NCBI GenBank assembly: GCA_023451825.1
Contig: JAEXYA010000072.1
Location: forward strand, 1 to 64,000
Direction of reading: 5' to 3'
Length of the DNA stretch: 64,000 nucleotides
Origin: Pseudomonadota bacterium
Lineage (GTDB): Bacteria; Pseudomonadota; Alphaproteobacteria; Rhizobiales; Xanthobacteraceae
Shown: in pieces, positions 8,680-16,932 of the stretch
Layout of the letters: each line of letters opens with the position of its first letter
Numbering within the stretch: the stretch's first letter is position 1
Notes under the pieces: generated by a model
The model's database searches: none
What the model was told of the DNA's origin: nothing
Seen by the model: only the letters and a program-made list of their open reading frames with translations
Made by a program: the position numbers and the translations under genes

Positions 8680-9606
8680 TTATGCTTCGACCAACTTCGC
8701 ACCACGGCGCGCGGCGCGTTTTATGAAAACTTTCACGACGTCCATGACTATGGCCCGCACGGCATCCGCGGCGGTGGTCGCTGACGCATCGCCGTTGGAA
8801 ACGATGGAGCATACCATCTTCAGCTTGGGTTCGATCAGAAGAGGCTCGGCGAATTCCTCGAAGCCTGCGTCAGGAAGGTGCCCCGTATTCAGTATCAGAT
8901 TACCGACGCCGGCTCGCATCGTGGAAAGTTCGCTCGAGAAGCTATCGACCTCCGCCACAACACGCGGCCGGAAGCCGCGAGCGGCAAACATCTTGTCGAT
9001 CATTCGGCGCCGATTGTTCTGCGTGCTGGGTAGAACGAGAGGAAGGTCAGCGATCTCCGCCAACGACACCGATGGCGGAACAAGCTTTTTCACGTCCTTG
9101 CCGATCAAAAACAGACGTTGCTCGAACAAGGGTGTCCTGACATGAGCCGTGATCAACTCGTCCTCGAAGATGACGGCAAGATCGAGTGCGTGGCCCTGGA
9201 CACGCGCACTCAAAGTCCCGCTGTCAGAATCCGAGCAAATCAGATTGACACCCGGCAGTTCGGACCGGATGCGTTCAATGACCGTTCCGACAAGATACGG
9301 CGCCAGAGATGCAACGAGACCGAGTCGCACGGTCCCTTGCACGGTCCCTGTCGTCTCGCGGAGAAGTTCTGGCAGGCGGCTCACACGAGCGAGAATGGAA
9401 GACGCTTCCCGATAGAAGGTCTGGCCGGAGGGTGTCGGCTTCACACCGCGGGGCGTACGGTGAAGAAGCTTGACGCCAATGCGATCTTCGAGATCGGCGA
9501 TCTGCTGGCTGAGCGCCGGCTGCGCGACATGCGCGGTCAGTGCTGCCCGCGAAATACTGCCCGCCTCCACGACCGCAACAAAATAGCGCAACTGCCTGTA
9601 TTGCAT
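8680..9606 (-). CDS. LysR-family transcriptional regulator (paralogue B)
   Basis: A 308-residue LysR protein, tandem paralogue of the gene at 7670. The N-terminus MQYRQLRYFVAVVEAGSISR and the block HVAQPALSQQIADLEDRIG are nearly the same as in its neighbour, while the effector domain is more different, as expected after duplication and change of ligand. The gap between the two genes is 86 bases. The gene upstream on the same strand is an AMP-forming ligase, so one regulator may serve the ligase and the other the AtuA fusion. Confidence 0.9.
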   Translation of the reverse strand: MQYRQLRYFVAVVEAGSISRAALTAHVAQPALSQQIADLEDRIGVKLLHRTPRGVKPTPSGQTFYREASSILARVSRLPELLRETTGTVQGTVRLGLVASLAPYLVGTVIERIRSELPGVNLICSDSDSGTLSARVQGHALDLAVIFEDELITAHVRTPLFEQRLFLIGKDVKKLVPPSVSLAEIADLPLVLPSTQNNRRRMIDKMFAARGFRPRVVAEVDSFSSELSTMRAGVGNLILNTGHLPDAGFEEFAEPLLIEPKLKMVCSIVSNGDASATTAADAVRAIVMDVVKVFIKRAARRGAKLVEA

Positions 9607-9739
9607 CCCGACCGATCTCGGCTACGGGACCCTGTCATGCTTCCCGCCATACCGGAACGGTAGCAATCGGCTCTGATCCTGACCAGCCCAAACACGTGGC
9701 ATGATGACGCCCGGGAGTCACGGCTTCAGCCGGAAGGAT

Positions 9740-11251
9740 TCAGCCGGAAGCAGCCAAATGCGCGAGCCCGGCGATTGCCAGGCGATCCGGCTTACCTTGC
9801 GGCGTGCGTGGTATGCCAGGCAATGCGGTGATCACACACGACGCGGCGATCGCGCGACCGAGCAGATCATTCAATGCCCGCCTGCAAACATCAAGCTTAC
9901 CCGGCCTCCCTTCCCATCCGACCACTCCTATTATCATGACCCCACCAGCAGGATCCCTGAAGGCGACCGCGCCGCGAATGGTCGGCTGCCGGCAGACAAC
10001 GTCTTCGATCTCGACCGATCCGACGAGCCGGCCACCGACATCGATGGCATCCGTGGCGCGGCCGAATATGCGAAGGCTGCCATCGGCTTCCAGCCGCCCC
10101 AGATCTCCAGTCGTGTACCATCCGTCATGGAAATTCCGCGCTGTGAGATTTTGATCGTTGCGATAACCGCTCGCCATCGCCGGTGATCGCACTTCGACGA
10201 TGCCCGTCCCGCCGGGCCCCGCAAGCAAGCCGTCCGCACGGCGAAACCTGACGTTCACCTCCGGCAGAAGATGTCCCGCGGAGGCAAAACTTTCAGGATG
10301 AGACGGATCATGCTCCTCGGGAGCGAGCATACTCACGAGTCCGATCTCGCTTGCTCCATAGACATGGCTGATCACCGGCCCAAACCGATCTCTCGCTCTC
10401 ATCCGCAATACGGAGGGCGCGGTTGCCCCGATATGCATCAATGACCGAAGGGACGACAGATCGTGACTGCCGATGCCCGGATGGTCCATCAGATCAAAAA
10501 GTTGCGGCTCGACCAGGAACAGATCCGTCACTCTCTCCCGCTCGATTGCGCCCAAGGTCCTGGCAGGATCATAGCCGTCCTGCAGGACGACACATCCGCC
10601 GCCGAGCAGCGTCACGTCAACGAGCACCTGGGAGAGATATGCGAAAGGTCCGTTGACCAGTTGTATCCGTGCCTGCGAACCTGGTCTGGTCACCATCCGC
10701 GTATAAACGGAGAACGTCCGGCAACTGCCCTTTGGCACGCCCGTGGTGCCGCCTGACGAAGCGATCACCGCGAGATCGTTGATCTGGGCTTGAACGGGCA
10801 AAGGTGCCGGATCGCGCAAGTCCAGTGCGTGATCGAGCGCATTGCAAGCCGACCGGGCGCCGCAGCCGATCGTGACCCATGGTATGCCGCCTGCCGCTTC
10901 CGCCAGCGCCAGGGTTTGTGGAAAGACAACAAGCAGGTCTGGCGCAAGATGTCCGAGAAGCTCCCGTTGCCCCTCAAGGGTGGGCGGGACCGATAGAAAG
11001 ACCGTGGCTGCTCCCAGGACGTGCGCGGCATATCGGACCGCAAGCGCATCGGGGAGATTTGGGACGAACAGGCCGAGAAGCGACCCTCGTCCCACATTTC
11101 GATCGGACAGCGCCCGGGCATACTGAAAGATGCGCGCGCGCAGCTGATTGCCGGAGACCGCGCGGCCATCGCAACGAACAACCTGCCCATCGCCGACATC
11201 GCCAAGGACGCGCAGCAACCGGTCGATATAAAGAGATTCACTGGACATCAT
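9740..11251 (-). CDS. AMP-forming acyl/aryl-CoA ligase
   Basis: Activates a carboxylic acid as its adenylate, most likely to form a CoA thioester. The 503-residue product (ATG at 11251, AGG five bases upstream) shows the ANL-family motifs in order: SSGGTTGVPKGS (phosphate loop), HVYGASEIG, YTTGDLG with the ribose-binding Asp, GRATDAIDVGG at the hinge, and a C-terminal PRTPQGKPDR holding the catalytic lysine. The substrate is not evident; the neighbouring AtuA fusion and the ACS-type transporter suggest an aromatic or branched organic acid taken up from outside. A longer reading frame upstream of 11251 has arginine-rich, non-protein-like sequence and is rejected. Confidence 0.85.
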   Translation of the reverse strand: MMSSESLYIDRLLRVLGDVGDGQVVRCDGRAVSGNQLRARIFQYARALSDRNVGRGSLLGLFVPNLPDALAVRYAAHVLGAATVFLSVPPTLEGQRELLGHLAPDLLVVFPQTLALAEAAGGIPWVTIGCGARSACNALDHALDLRDPAPLPVQAQINDLAVIASSGGTTGVPKGSCRTFSVYTRMVTRPGSQARIQLVNGPFAYLSQVLVDVTLLGGGCVVLQDGYDPARTLGAIERERVTDLFLVEPQLFDLMDHPGIGSHDLSSLRSLMHIGATAPSVLRMRARDRFGPVISHVYGASEIGLVSMLAPEEHDPSHPESFASAGHLLPEVNVRFRRADGLLAGPGGTGIVEVRSPAMASGYRNDQNLTARNFHDGWYTTGDLGRLEADGSLRIFGRATDAIDVGGRLVGSVEIEDVVCRQPTIRGAVAFRDPAGGVMIIGVVGWEGRPGKLDVCRRALNDLLGRAIAASCVITALPGIPRTPQGKPDRLAIAGLAHLAASG

Positions 11252-11319
11252 CGAAACCTGCTCCCAGGCCAGCCAAGCCGGCCCGATTGCTGACCGGCTT
11301 GCGCGAATCGTCAAACGAC

Positions 11320-11625
11320 TTATGGGCAGATCCGCCGGTTGTTGCGCCAGTAGCACGCGGAGCCGCGGCGATAGGTATAGACATTGCCCCCGCGCCCGAC
11401 CGCGACTGCTCCGTAGCGATCGACGCCGATGGCACCGCGTGACGTCACGCATCCCGCACCGAGCCGGCTATCGCCGCATCTGGCTGCCGCCGCATCATCT
11501 GTGCTCGCAACCACGCCGACCAGACCGATCGCGCACACGATCAGAATTTTCGAGACCGGCTGGTTGACGATCGATTCGCGCGCTCCGCCCGCGCATCGGA
11601 GTAATTTCAGCAAGCTTGCAGTCAT
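11320..11625 (-). CDS. Small secreted Cys-containing protein
   Basis: A 101-residue protein with a hydrophobic stretch (VSKILIVCAIGLVGVVAST) ending at an AAAA-type cleavage site. The mature part is about 50 residues with paired cysteines and ends YRRGSACYWRNNRRICP. The first ATG (11625) has a good GGAAG six bases upstream, which gives an unusually long N-region before the hydrophobic core; a later start is possible. No function is recognised. A 17-bp element shared with other small secreted genes lies 82 bases upstream (11708-11724). Confidence 0.6.
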   Translation of the reverse strand: MTASLLKLLRCAGGARESIVNQPVSKILIVCAIGLVGVVASTDDAAAARCGDSRLGAGCVTSRGAIGVDRYGAVAVGRGGNVYTYRRGSACYWRNNRRICP

Positions 11626-11707
11626 GTTGATCTTCCCGAATAGTGCCTGCAGCCGGTATGGCTCATCGGCAATAGCGCACTCCTACGGTGTTCAGGACCT
11701 TCACGTG

Positions 11708-11724
11708 AAATACAGTCTCGATAT
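11708..11724 (-). promoter_or_regulatory. Shared upstream element, copy 1
   Basis: Read on the minus strand this is ATATCGAGACTGTATTT, 82 bases before the small secreted gene at 11625. The copy at 13092-13108 is identical at 16 of 17 bases and keeps the same orientation relative to its small secreted gene. It could be a promoter or operator; which protein reads it is unknown. Confidence 0.5.
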
Positions 11725-11757
11725 GCGGCTATCCACTCTGCATATGGCTACTGGCAG

Positions 11758-13074
11758 ATGCATCCCGCGATGACCGATCACGCAGATGAGCGGCGCCTGA
11801 TGCGAAAACTGGCCTGGCGGCTGCTTCCGCTGCTTGTCCTCACCTTCTTCACCGCTTTCCTGAACCGCCAGAATGTCGGCTTCACCAAGCTGCAGATGCT
11901 TGCTGATCTACAGATGTCGGAAGCGGTGTATGGACTTGGCGCCTCGCTCTTCTTTATCGGTTACATTGCATTTGAAGTCCCAAGCTCACTCGCGCTCGCA
12001 CGCCTCGGCGCACGGCTGTGGATCGGCGTCATGGCCGCATGCTGGGGGCTTGTCACCGTGCTGATGGCTTTCACAAACTCGCAGGAAACCTTCTACGTCC
12101 TGCGTTTCCTGCTCGGTGTCGCCCAGGCCGGCTTTTTCCCGGGAGCCATTTTCTATATTAGCAGCTGGTTTCCGCGCGACCGCCATGTCCGGATGATCGG
12201 GATTTTCACGCTCGGAAGCGCACTCGGCAACACCGTCGGCGGCGCCATCAACGGCACACTGCTGGACCTGCAGGGCCTTATGGGGCTCGCGGGATGGCAA
12301 TGGGTGTTCATTGGCGGCGGGTTACCGACGATTGTCCTCACCGGGTTCATTTTTGCTTTTCTGCCAGCGACGGCAGATCAGGCCCGCTTCATGACCGAAC
12401 GGGACCGCAACCTGCTCAAGGCAGCGCGCATACGGGGCCCGATCGCATCACAGCCGCCGCGCAATCCCTGGGCAGCTCTGCGTGACAGGCGTGTCATCGC
12501 TCTATGCCTGCTGGATGTCCTGATCATCACGGCATTCTACGGGATCACATATTGGCTACCGACCGTGATCCGGACATTTGGCGTGAGCGCCACGGTCAAT
12601 GGATTCTTGAACGCCATCCCGTGGATGATCGGGGCGACCATGCTCATCATCTTGCCGCGCCTGATCCAGGATGACCGCTGGAGCGTCGCGACCATTGCCA
12701 CAGTCTCTTTGATCGGAGCGCTCTGCTTCGTGGCCGGCGCAACGCTTGCATCCCCGATCGCGCAATTCGTCGCATTGGCGATCGGAGGCGCATGCGTGAC
12801 ATCGCTGAATCCGTTCTTCTGGTCGCTGGCGACAAGACAATTCAGCGGCGTCTACGCCGCTGCCAGCATCGCAACGATCAATTCAATCGGCAATCTCGGC
12901 GGATTCATCGCTCAGAACCTGATGCCATGGATGCAGGGTCAGGTCGGCAGCGCCGCCGGGGCCATGATCGTGCCTGCCCTATCGCTCGGTCTGCTCGGTG
13001 CCACGATGGGAGTTATCGCCTTTCGGCAATGGACAAAACCGTCCGGCTCCACGCCCGCAGCCAGGGCGCTATAA
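11758..13074 (+). CDS. MFS transporter, anion:cation symporter (ACS) type
   Basis: A 438-residue inner-membrane transporter with the twelve-helix MFS pattern. The start of helix 1 (LLPLLVLTFFTAFLNRQNVGFTKL), the segment GYIAFEVPSSLALARLGARLWIG and the line GFFPGAIFYISSWFPRDRHVR are typical of the ACS subfamily, which takes up organic anions such as phthalate, tartrate or glucarate. The start at 11758 lacks a clear ribosome site; ATG 11770 is an alternative. It is the likely uptake route for the acid used by the ligase and AtuA-fusion group, from which it is separated only by one small secreted gene. The substrate is not predictable. Confidence 0.88.
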   Translation: MHPAMTDHADERRLMRKLAWRLLPLLVLTFFTAFLNRQNVGFTKLQMLADLQMSEAVYGLGASLFFIGYIAFEVPSSLALARLGARLWIGVMAACWGLVTVLMAFTNSQETFYVLRFLLGVAQAGFFPGAIFYISSWFPRDRHVRMIGIFTLGSALGNTVGGAINGTLLDLQGLMGLAGWQWVFIGGGLPTIVLTGFIFAFLPATADQARFMTERDRNLLKAARIRGPIASQPPRNPWAALRDRRVIALCLLDVLIITAFYGITYWLPTVIRTFGVSATVNGFLNAIPWMIGATMLIILPRLIQDDRWSVATIATVSLIGALCFVAGATLASPIAQFVALAIGGACVTSLNPFFWSLATRQFSGVYAAASIATINSIGNLGGFIAQNLMPWMQGQVGSAAGAMIVPALSLGLLGATMGVIAFRQWTKPSGSTPAARAL

Positions 13075-13091
13075 CTTCCGCCGATGGGCTT

Positions 13092-13108
13092 ATAGCGAGA
13101 CTGTATTT
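13092..13108 (+). promoter_or_regulatory. Shared upstream element, copy 2
   Basis: ATAGCGAGACTGTATTT, 96 bases before the small secreted gene at 13205. It differs at one base from the minus-strand copy at 11708-11724. The two copies form an inverted pair around the MFS gene. Confidence 0.5.
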
Positions 13109-13204
13109 GCGACGCTCCATTCGATCTGAGATATGCGCCGTCATCACCCCATGGTGCATCGGTGATCGCGATCGCGACCACCGCTTTCTCGAATGGAGCA
13201 TATC

Positions 13205-13456
13205 ATGTCAGACATTTCTCGCCGCGCTCTTTCCCGTCTCCTGGGCGGCGCCGTTGTCATTGGTGCAGCAGGCATCGCCACTTCCGCGAATGCGTATCAA
13301 GGCAACATGGAGAACGCATTGTCGTCGCTGTTTGCCGCGTTGAACGAACTGAAGGCTGCCCAGGGCCCGAAGGGCGGCCACCGCATCACGGCGATCGAAC
13401 TCGTCCAGCAGGCCATTACCGAAACCCAGGCAGGCATCGCTGCCGGCGGCGGCTAG
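13205..13456 (+). CDS. Small secreted protein with twin-arginine-like leader
   Basis: An 83-residue protein. MSDISRRALSRLLGGAVVIGA has paired arginines ahead of a hydrophobic core and a cleavage site near SANAYQ, so Tat or Sec export is likely. The mature part is about 55 residues, helical and without cysteines (ALSSLFAALNELKAAQGPK, then IELVQQAITETQAGIAAGGG). GGAG eight bases upstream supports ATG 13205 over ATG 13193. No known function. Confidence 0.6.
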   Translation: MSDISRRALSRLLGGAVVIGAAGIATSANAYQGNMENALSSLFAALNELKAAQGPKGGHRITAIELVQQAITETQAGIAAGGG

Positions 13457-13657
13457 TCGCTTCAAGCGTTGTGGATACCCGTTCGCCCGACCAGAACGCC
13501 CGGTGACACAAGCCTGGACCATGAGTTTTTCAGGACCAGGCATGCCGGCTCCTGCTTCATCCTCTTGCGCAATGTGCGGTTTCGCAAGGACAGCGAGGCC
13601 GAGCAAACCGGGCGTCCGATGCCGATGAGCGCTGGCAGGCAGAAAGACAAGCACTCA

Positions 13658-13861
13658 ATGAACCACTCGATCTATAGCGCTGACCGCATGACCCACCTCA
13701 AGGTGGTCGTCGCGGCTCTCGTCGGCGGCATCTGCATCACCTGCTTCGTCATCTCGGCGCGCTTCAACGCAGACGACAGGAGCTATGTGCAGACGGCGCG
13801 CACGCTCAAAGCCGGTGCTCCGGTGGCGATCTCGAGTTCGGCCGTGGGTGTCATTCGCTAA
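13658..13861 (+). CDS. Small single-pass membrane protein
   Basis: A 67-residue protein with one membrane helix at about residues 13-31 (KVVVAALVGGICITCFVIS) and a short outer tail ending AGAPVAISSSAVGVIR. Short proteins with this THLKVVV... helix and a tail rich in S, V and A are frequent in Bradyrhizobium-type genomes, usually annotated as hypothetical. ATG 13658 is chosen because sequence before it is arginine- and proline-rich and unlike protein. It has a weak ribosome site. Confidence 0.5.
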   Translation: MNHSIYSADRMTHLKVVVAALVGGICITCFVISARFNADDRSYVQTARTLKAGAPVAISSSAVGVIR

Positions 13862-14027
13862 AACGTTCGACCATCCGGGTGACGTCGCAGAACGTCGTCA
13901 GGCGCCCTTGCAGGAAGGTGGTCGAAAGCATGCCTGTTATCTTGCGTCCGTCCGTTCATCGGGAGATCTCGCGCGTTTCTGCTGATGTCCGGACTGTGAA
14001 CGTGGCAGCGGTGCGCGCGGCGCAGCG

Positions 14028-14441
14028 TTAGAACGGGCCCCGTTGAGCGATACGGTTCAGGACCACTTGTAAAGCCTGGATGCGCGCATCGTAGATGCGT
14101 TGGAGACAAGCCACATCATCCGAGCAGCCATTCCTGGCAGACAAGAAGCTCCGTTGATCGTCCTGCAACTGCGCCCGTTGTCCCATCCCGACCATCGACG
14201 TTGCGATTTGAAACAAGGTCGCCATCCGCGCCTCGTCCTGGCCGAGCAGATAATTTTCGCAGACCGCGCGCTCTGAAGCGCTCGCAGCTTGACGGCAATC
14301 GATCGGGGCGTAGTCCGCTGCGCGCGACGGACCACCCCACGCGATGGACAGCGCCAGTCCAAGCGGAGCGAATATCACAGCGCGCATCAGCCTGGTCGCT
14401 CGATCTGTTCGCAGCGAACTGGAGACGGTTCCTGCGATCAT
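14028..14441 (-). CDS. LprI-like (DUF1311-type) secreted protein
   Basis: A 137-residue exported protein with a hydrophobic leader (MRAVIFAPLGLALSIAWG) preceded by about 18 extra residues. The mature domain resembles the lysozyme-inhibitor LprI N-terminal domain: PIDCRQAASASERAVCENYLLGQ, then DQRSFLSARNGC...CLQRIYDARI, with four cysteines that can form two disulfides. Members bind and inhibit lysozyme or have unknown roles. The ATG at 14441 overlaps the TGA of the upstream gene as ATGA, which implies translational coupling with the Cys-rich protein at 14438-14710. Confidence 0.7.
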   Translation of the reverse strand: MIAGTVSSSLRTDRATRLMRAVIFAPLGLALSIAWGGPSRAADYAPIDCRQAASASERAVCENYLLGQDEARMATLFQIATSMVGMGQRAQLQDDQRSFLSARNGCSDDVACLQRIYDARIQALQVVLNRIAQRGPF

Positions 14442-14710
14442 TTCTGAAAATGCTCCGGCCGTATGCGGGTGGCGTTGTTGGTCGTGAATTCCGCCTGACA
14501 TCCCGGCGTGAGACGCTGGCGGTTCTGGCGAAGACAGGCCTCGATCTGCGGGACGTTCGGGATATCTGCGCTGCAGAACTGGAAGGCATCTGCCATGCAG
14601 GCTGAGCGCTGATCGGGCGTGCCCTGCGCCAGCCCCGGTGTCGATAGCGACTGCAGACCTGCAAGAAGCGCAAGGACTGCAAGCCTGTTTGATTTAACTG
14701 CGAACGTCAT
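14438..14710 (-). CDS. Small secreted Cys-rich protein
   Basis: A 90-residue protein whose ATG at 14710 is preceded by GGAG at six bases. The leader (MTFAVKSNRLAVLALLAGLQ) ends near GLAQG. The mature part has four cysteines in the pattern CMADAFQFC ... ACLRQNRQRLTPGC, a Cys-rich repeat type common in small periplasmic proteins of this bacterial family. Function unknown. It forms a coupled two-gene operon with the LprI-like gene. One arm of a perfect 27-bp inverted repeat stands 66 bases upstream. Confidence 0.65.
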   Translation of the reverse strand: MTFAVKSNRLAVLALLAGLQSLSTPGLAQGTPDQRSACMADAFQFCSADIPNVPQIEACLRQNRQRLTPGCQAEFTTNNATRIRPEHFQK

Positions 14711-14776
14711 GTTGATCTCCAACTTGTCAATGTTGCCCGTGGGTCGGCGCAGACAAATCGGATTGTCGCAGCGATC

Positions 14777-14803
14777 ACAAATACCGAGTTCGTATACGGG
14801 TAT
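14777..14803 (-). promoter_or_regulatory. Left arm of a perfect 27-bp inverted repeat
   Basis: This arm is the exact reverse complement of 14857-14883, with 53 bases between. Inside it, ATACC and GGTAT stand 13 bases apart, so each arm is itself an imperfect dyad. It lies upstream of the minus-strand Cys-rich gene and resembles the 17-bp elements at 11708 and 13092 at its GTATTT end. Confidence 0.6.
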
Positions 14804-14856
14804 CGCGGCCGCATATGGCCGAAGGCATCATGCATCTGCCGCCATAGCGAATAGCA

Positions 14857-14883
14857 ATACCCGTATACGAACTCGGTATTTGT
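14857..14883 (+). promoter_or_regulatory. Right arm of a perfect 27-bp inverted repeat
   Basis: Exact reverse complement of 14777-14803. It lies 188 bases before the plus-strand gene at 15072, so the two arms face the two divergent small secreted genes in the same relative orientation. This suggests a pair of sites for one regulator; a transposon-end origin is the alternative. Confidence 0.6.
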
Positions 14884-15071
14884 TCAGATCCGTTGGCAGG
14901 CAGTATGACCCGCCTCGTCGGACGGCAATCCACTTCTATTCTTCAAAACAACCTGTGCCCTGACACACCCGATCAACATCGAACGCACGTCGTGGCCGAT
15001 CGTCACGGATATGGTCATCGGCTGTGCCGATCGGACTTAGACCGAAACCAATTGAATCGAGGATAAATCAA

Positions 15072-15395
15072 ATGATCAAACTATCGCTCTCGACCGCCAT
15101 GGGCTTCGCGCTCGCTGCCATTGTCTCCTTCCAGGCCAATGCAGCTCCCGTTCAACCCGGAATGCCGCTCCCGTCCGACACGATTCAGGTCTCTGGCGGC
15201 TGTGGTCCGAACGCCTGGCGTGGCCCATGGGGTCATTGCCGCGACACGCCATATTACGGTCCGCTCCCGGGCGGCTATTATCAGGAAGCCCCGGTGATGG
15301 GTAACGGCTGCCCTCCCGGCTACTGGCGCGGTCCGTGGGGTCACTGCCGCAACACGCCGTATCACGGCCGTCTCCCCGACGGCCAGTGGAAGTAA
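15072..15395 (+). CDS. Small secreted protein with duplicated GCG/CRP-like motif
   Basis: A 107-residue exported protein. GAGGA eight bases upstream supports ATG 15072. The leader ends near ANAAP. The mature protein contains the same block twice: GCGPNAWRGPWGHCRDTPYYG and GCPPGYWRGPWGHCRNTPYHG, each with two cysteines and an RGPWGHC core. This is the pattern of the GCG_CRPN-type small proteins found in Bradyrhizobium relatives, of unknown function. A GC-rich hairpin follows the stop codon. Confidence 0.65.
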   Translation: MIKLSLSTAMGFALAAIVSFQANAAPVQPGMPLPSDTIQVSGGCGPNAWRGPWGHCRDTPYYGPLPGGYYQEAPVMGNGCPPGYWRGPWGHCRNTPYHGRLPDGQWK

Positions 15396-15404
15396 AACAC
15401 GTCG

Positions 15405-15437
15405 CGCACCGGCTCGTCAGCGCGACGGGCCGGTGCG
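15405..15437 (+). terminator. GC-rich hairpin between two secreted-protein genes
   Basis: CGCACCGGC and GCCGGTGCG form a nine-base-pair stem ten bases after the stop of the gene at 15395. There is no T run, so it is a weak terminator candidate or an mRNA-stabilising hairpin. Confidence 0.3.
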
Positions 15438-15475
15438 GCAGTTATCATCGCTCCAGCACAATCCAAGAGATGATC

Positions 15476-16906
15476 ATGTCATTCCCCGAGACACGCGCCG
15501 CCGGACGCACGCTTTTCCTGCAAACGGCAAGCGCATCACTCCTGCTTGCGGCGCTCCTGCTCCGCCCTGCTCAGGCTGACGACCGGCCACCGGTGCTCCC
15601 CGACGCTCCGCCGACCACGGTTGCGCAATCGTCCATCTCGGCGACGATCGAGATCGGTCTGCATGCGGTCGGCGATGCGCTCGAGGCTCGCGTCCCGCGA
15701 CGGCTCGTCAATGTGAATGACCGGACCACGGAATGTTGGCACAAGCGCATCCTCGGCCGCGAGATCAATGTGGATTGTGTCTATTCGGGCTATGTCGAGC
15801 GCGTCGGAAGCATTCCGTTGCGGGCGGAGAACGGCCGCCTTACGGCCGCCACGCCGTTGCTCGGCGTTCTCTCGGCTCAGGGTGTTGGCCCGATCGTATC
15901 GCGCATTCACGGTTCTGCGCAGGGGCAAATGACGGTCTATGCGAGCGCACGCCCGCAGCTGCGCCCTGATTGGTCGGTGTCGCTCGACATGACGGACGGT
16001 TTCCGGTGGACCGAACCGCCGGTGCTGACGATTCTCGGATTCCGGATCGACCTGTCGCGCTATGTCACGCCGCAAGTCGAAAGCCAACTCGCACGCCTGA
16101 AGGGCGACTTCGAAGCCAGGATGCGCGACCTCGATATCCGCGCGAAGGCTGCATCCGCGTGGCGGCAAGCCTTCGTCACCATGCCGCTCGTGGACCAGCC
16201 CGCCGTCACGCTGCAAACGATCCCGCAATCCGTCGCCTTTTCGGGCCTCCGCATCCGCGGGGACATGCTGGAAGGCTCGCTGGAAATGAAGGTCACCACC
16301 GAGACGACCATTGGTGCTGCGCCTGCCTTTGTAACACCAACGCCGCTCCCCGATCTCGGCAGCGATGTAAGTGATCCCGGCCGCTTCTCGATCATTGTCC
16401 CAGTCGGCATCGGCTATGACATGATCCGGCAGAAACTGCAGGACATCGTGAATGCGCGTCTGCAATCTGGCCAGGGCCGCGCACCCGATATCAGCATCTA
16501 TCCCTCCGCCGGGAAGCTTGTCATCGGCCTCAATATCCCGAACGACACGACGAGCCTCTACCTGTCGGCCACGCCCCAGATCGATGCGAGCACCCAGACG
16601 CTGCAGCTCGCGGACATCAGCGTGGGGACGGACAACCCGCCACCGGATGGAAGCGCCCTCGCCTCGCTTGCGAACGATCCCGGATTGCTACCGGCAATTC
16701 ATCAGCAGATGAGCCTTTCGGTCCAGGACAAGCTCCAGGGCATCATGACGTCGGTGAATGCACTCCTGAACCGTCCGCTGGCCGACGGATTCCGGAGCGA
16801 GGGTCAATTGACCACCGCTGGCGTGTCCCGCGTTTCACTTCTCGCGGATCACATTCGCGTCGATTTCCGGGCAGCCGGCGATCTCCGGCTCGTCTACGGA
16901 CTCTGA
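15476..16906 (+). CDS. DUF4403-family exported protein
   Basis: A 476-residue protein. ATG 15476 has AAGAG six bases upstream; ATG 15470 is the alternative. The leader (TLFLQTASASLLLAALLL) ends near AQADD. The body fits DUF4403: an early statement of two repeated beta-rich halves, with SSISATIEIGLHAVGDALEARVP at the start of the first and GRFSIIVPVGIGYDMIRQKLQDIV at the start of the second, and a final strand VRVDF-like region (HIRVDFRAAGDLRLVYGL). These resemble tubular lipid-binding modules, but no function is established. It is followed closely by a secreted lipase on the same strand (26 bases). Confidence 0.7.
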   Translation: MSFPETRAAGRTLFLQTASASLLLAALLLRPAQADDRPPVLPDAPPTTVAQSSISATIEIGLHAVGDALEARVPRRLVNVNDRTTECWHKRILGREINVDCVYSGYVERVGSIPLRAENGRLTAATPLLGVLSAQGVGPIVSRIHGSAQGQMTVYASARPQLRPDWSVSLDMTDGFRWTEPPVLTILGFRIDLSRYVTPQVESQLARLKGDFEARMRDLDIRAKAASAWRQAFVTMPLVDQPAVTLQTIPQSVAFSGLRIRGDMLEGSLEMKVTTETTIGAAPAFVTPTPLPDLGSDVSDPGRFSIIVPVGIGYDMIRQKLQDIVNARLQSGQGRAPDISIYPSAGKLVIGLNIPNDTTSLYLSATPQIDASTQTLQLADISVGTDNPPPDGSALASLANDPGLLPAIHQQMSLSVQDKLQGIMTSVNALLNRPLADGFRSEGQLTTAGVSRVSLLADHIRVDFRAAGDLRLVYGL

Positions 16907-16932
16907 GCGCACAGACTTACGGGAAACGCATC

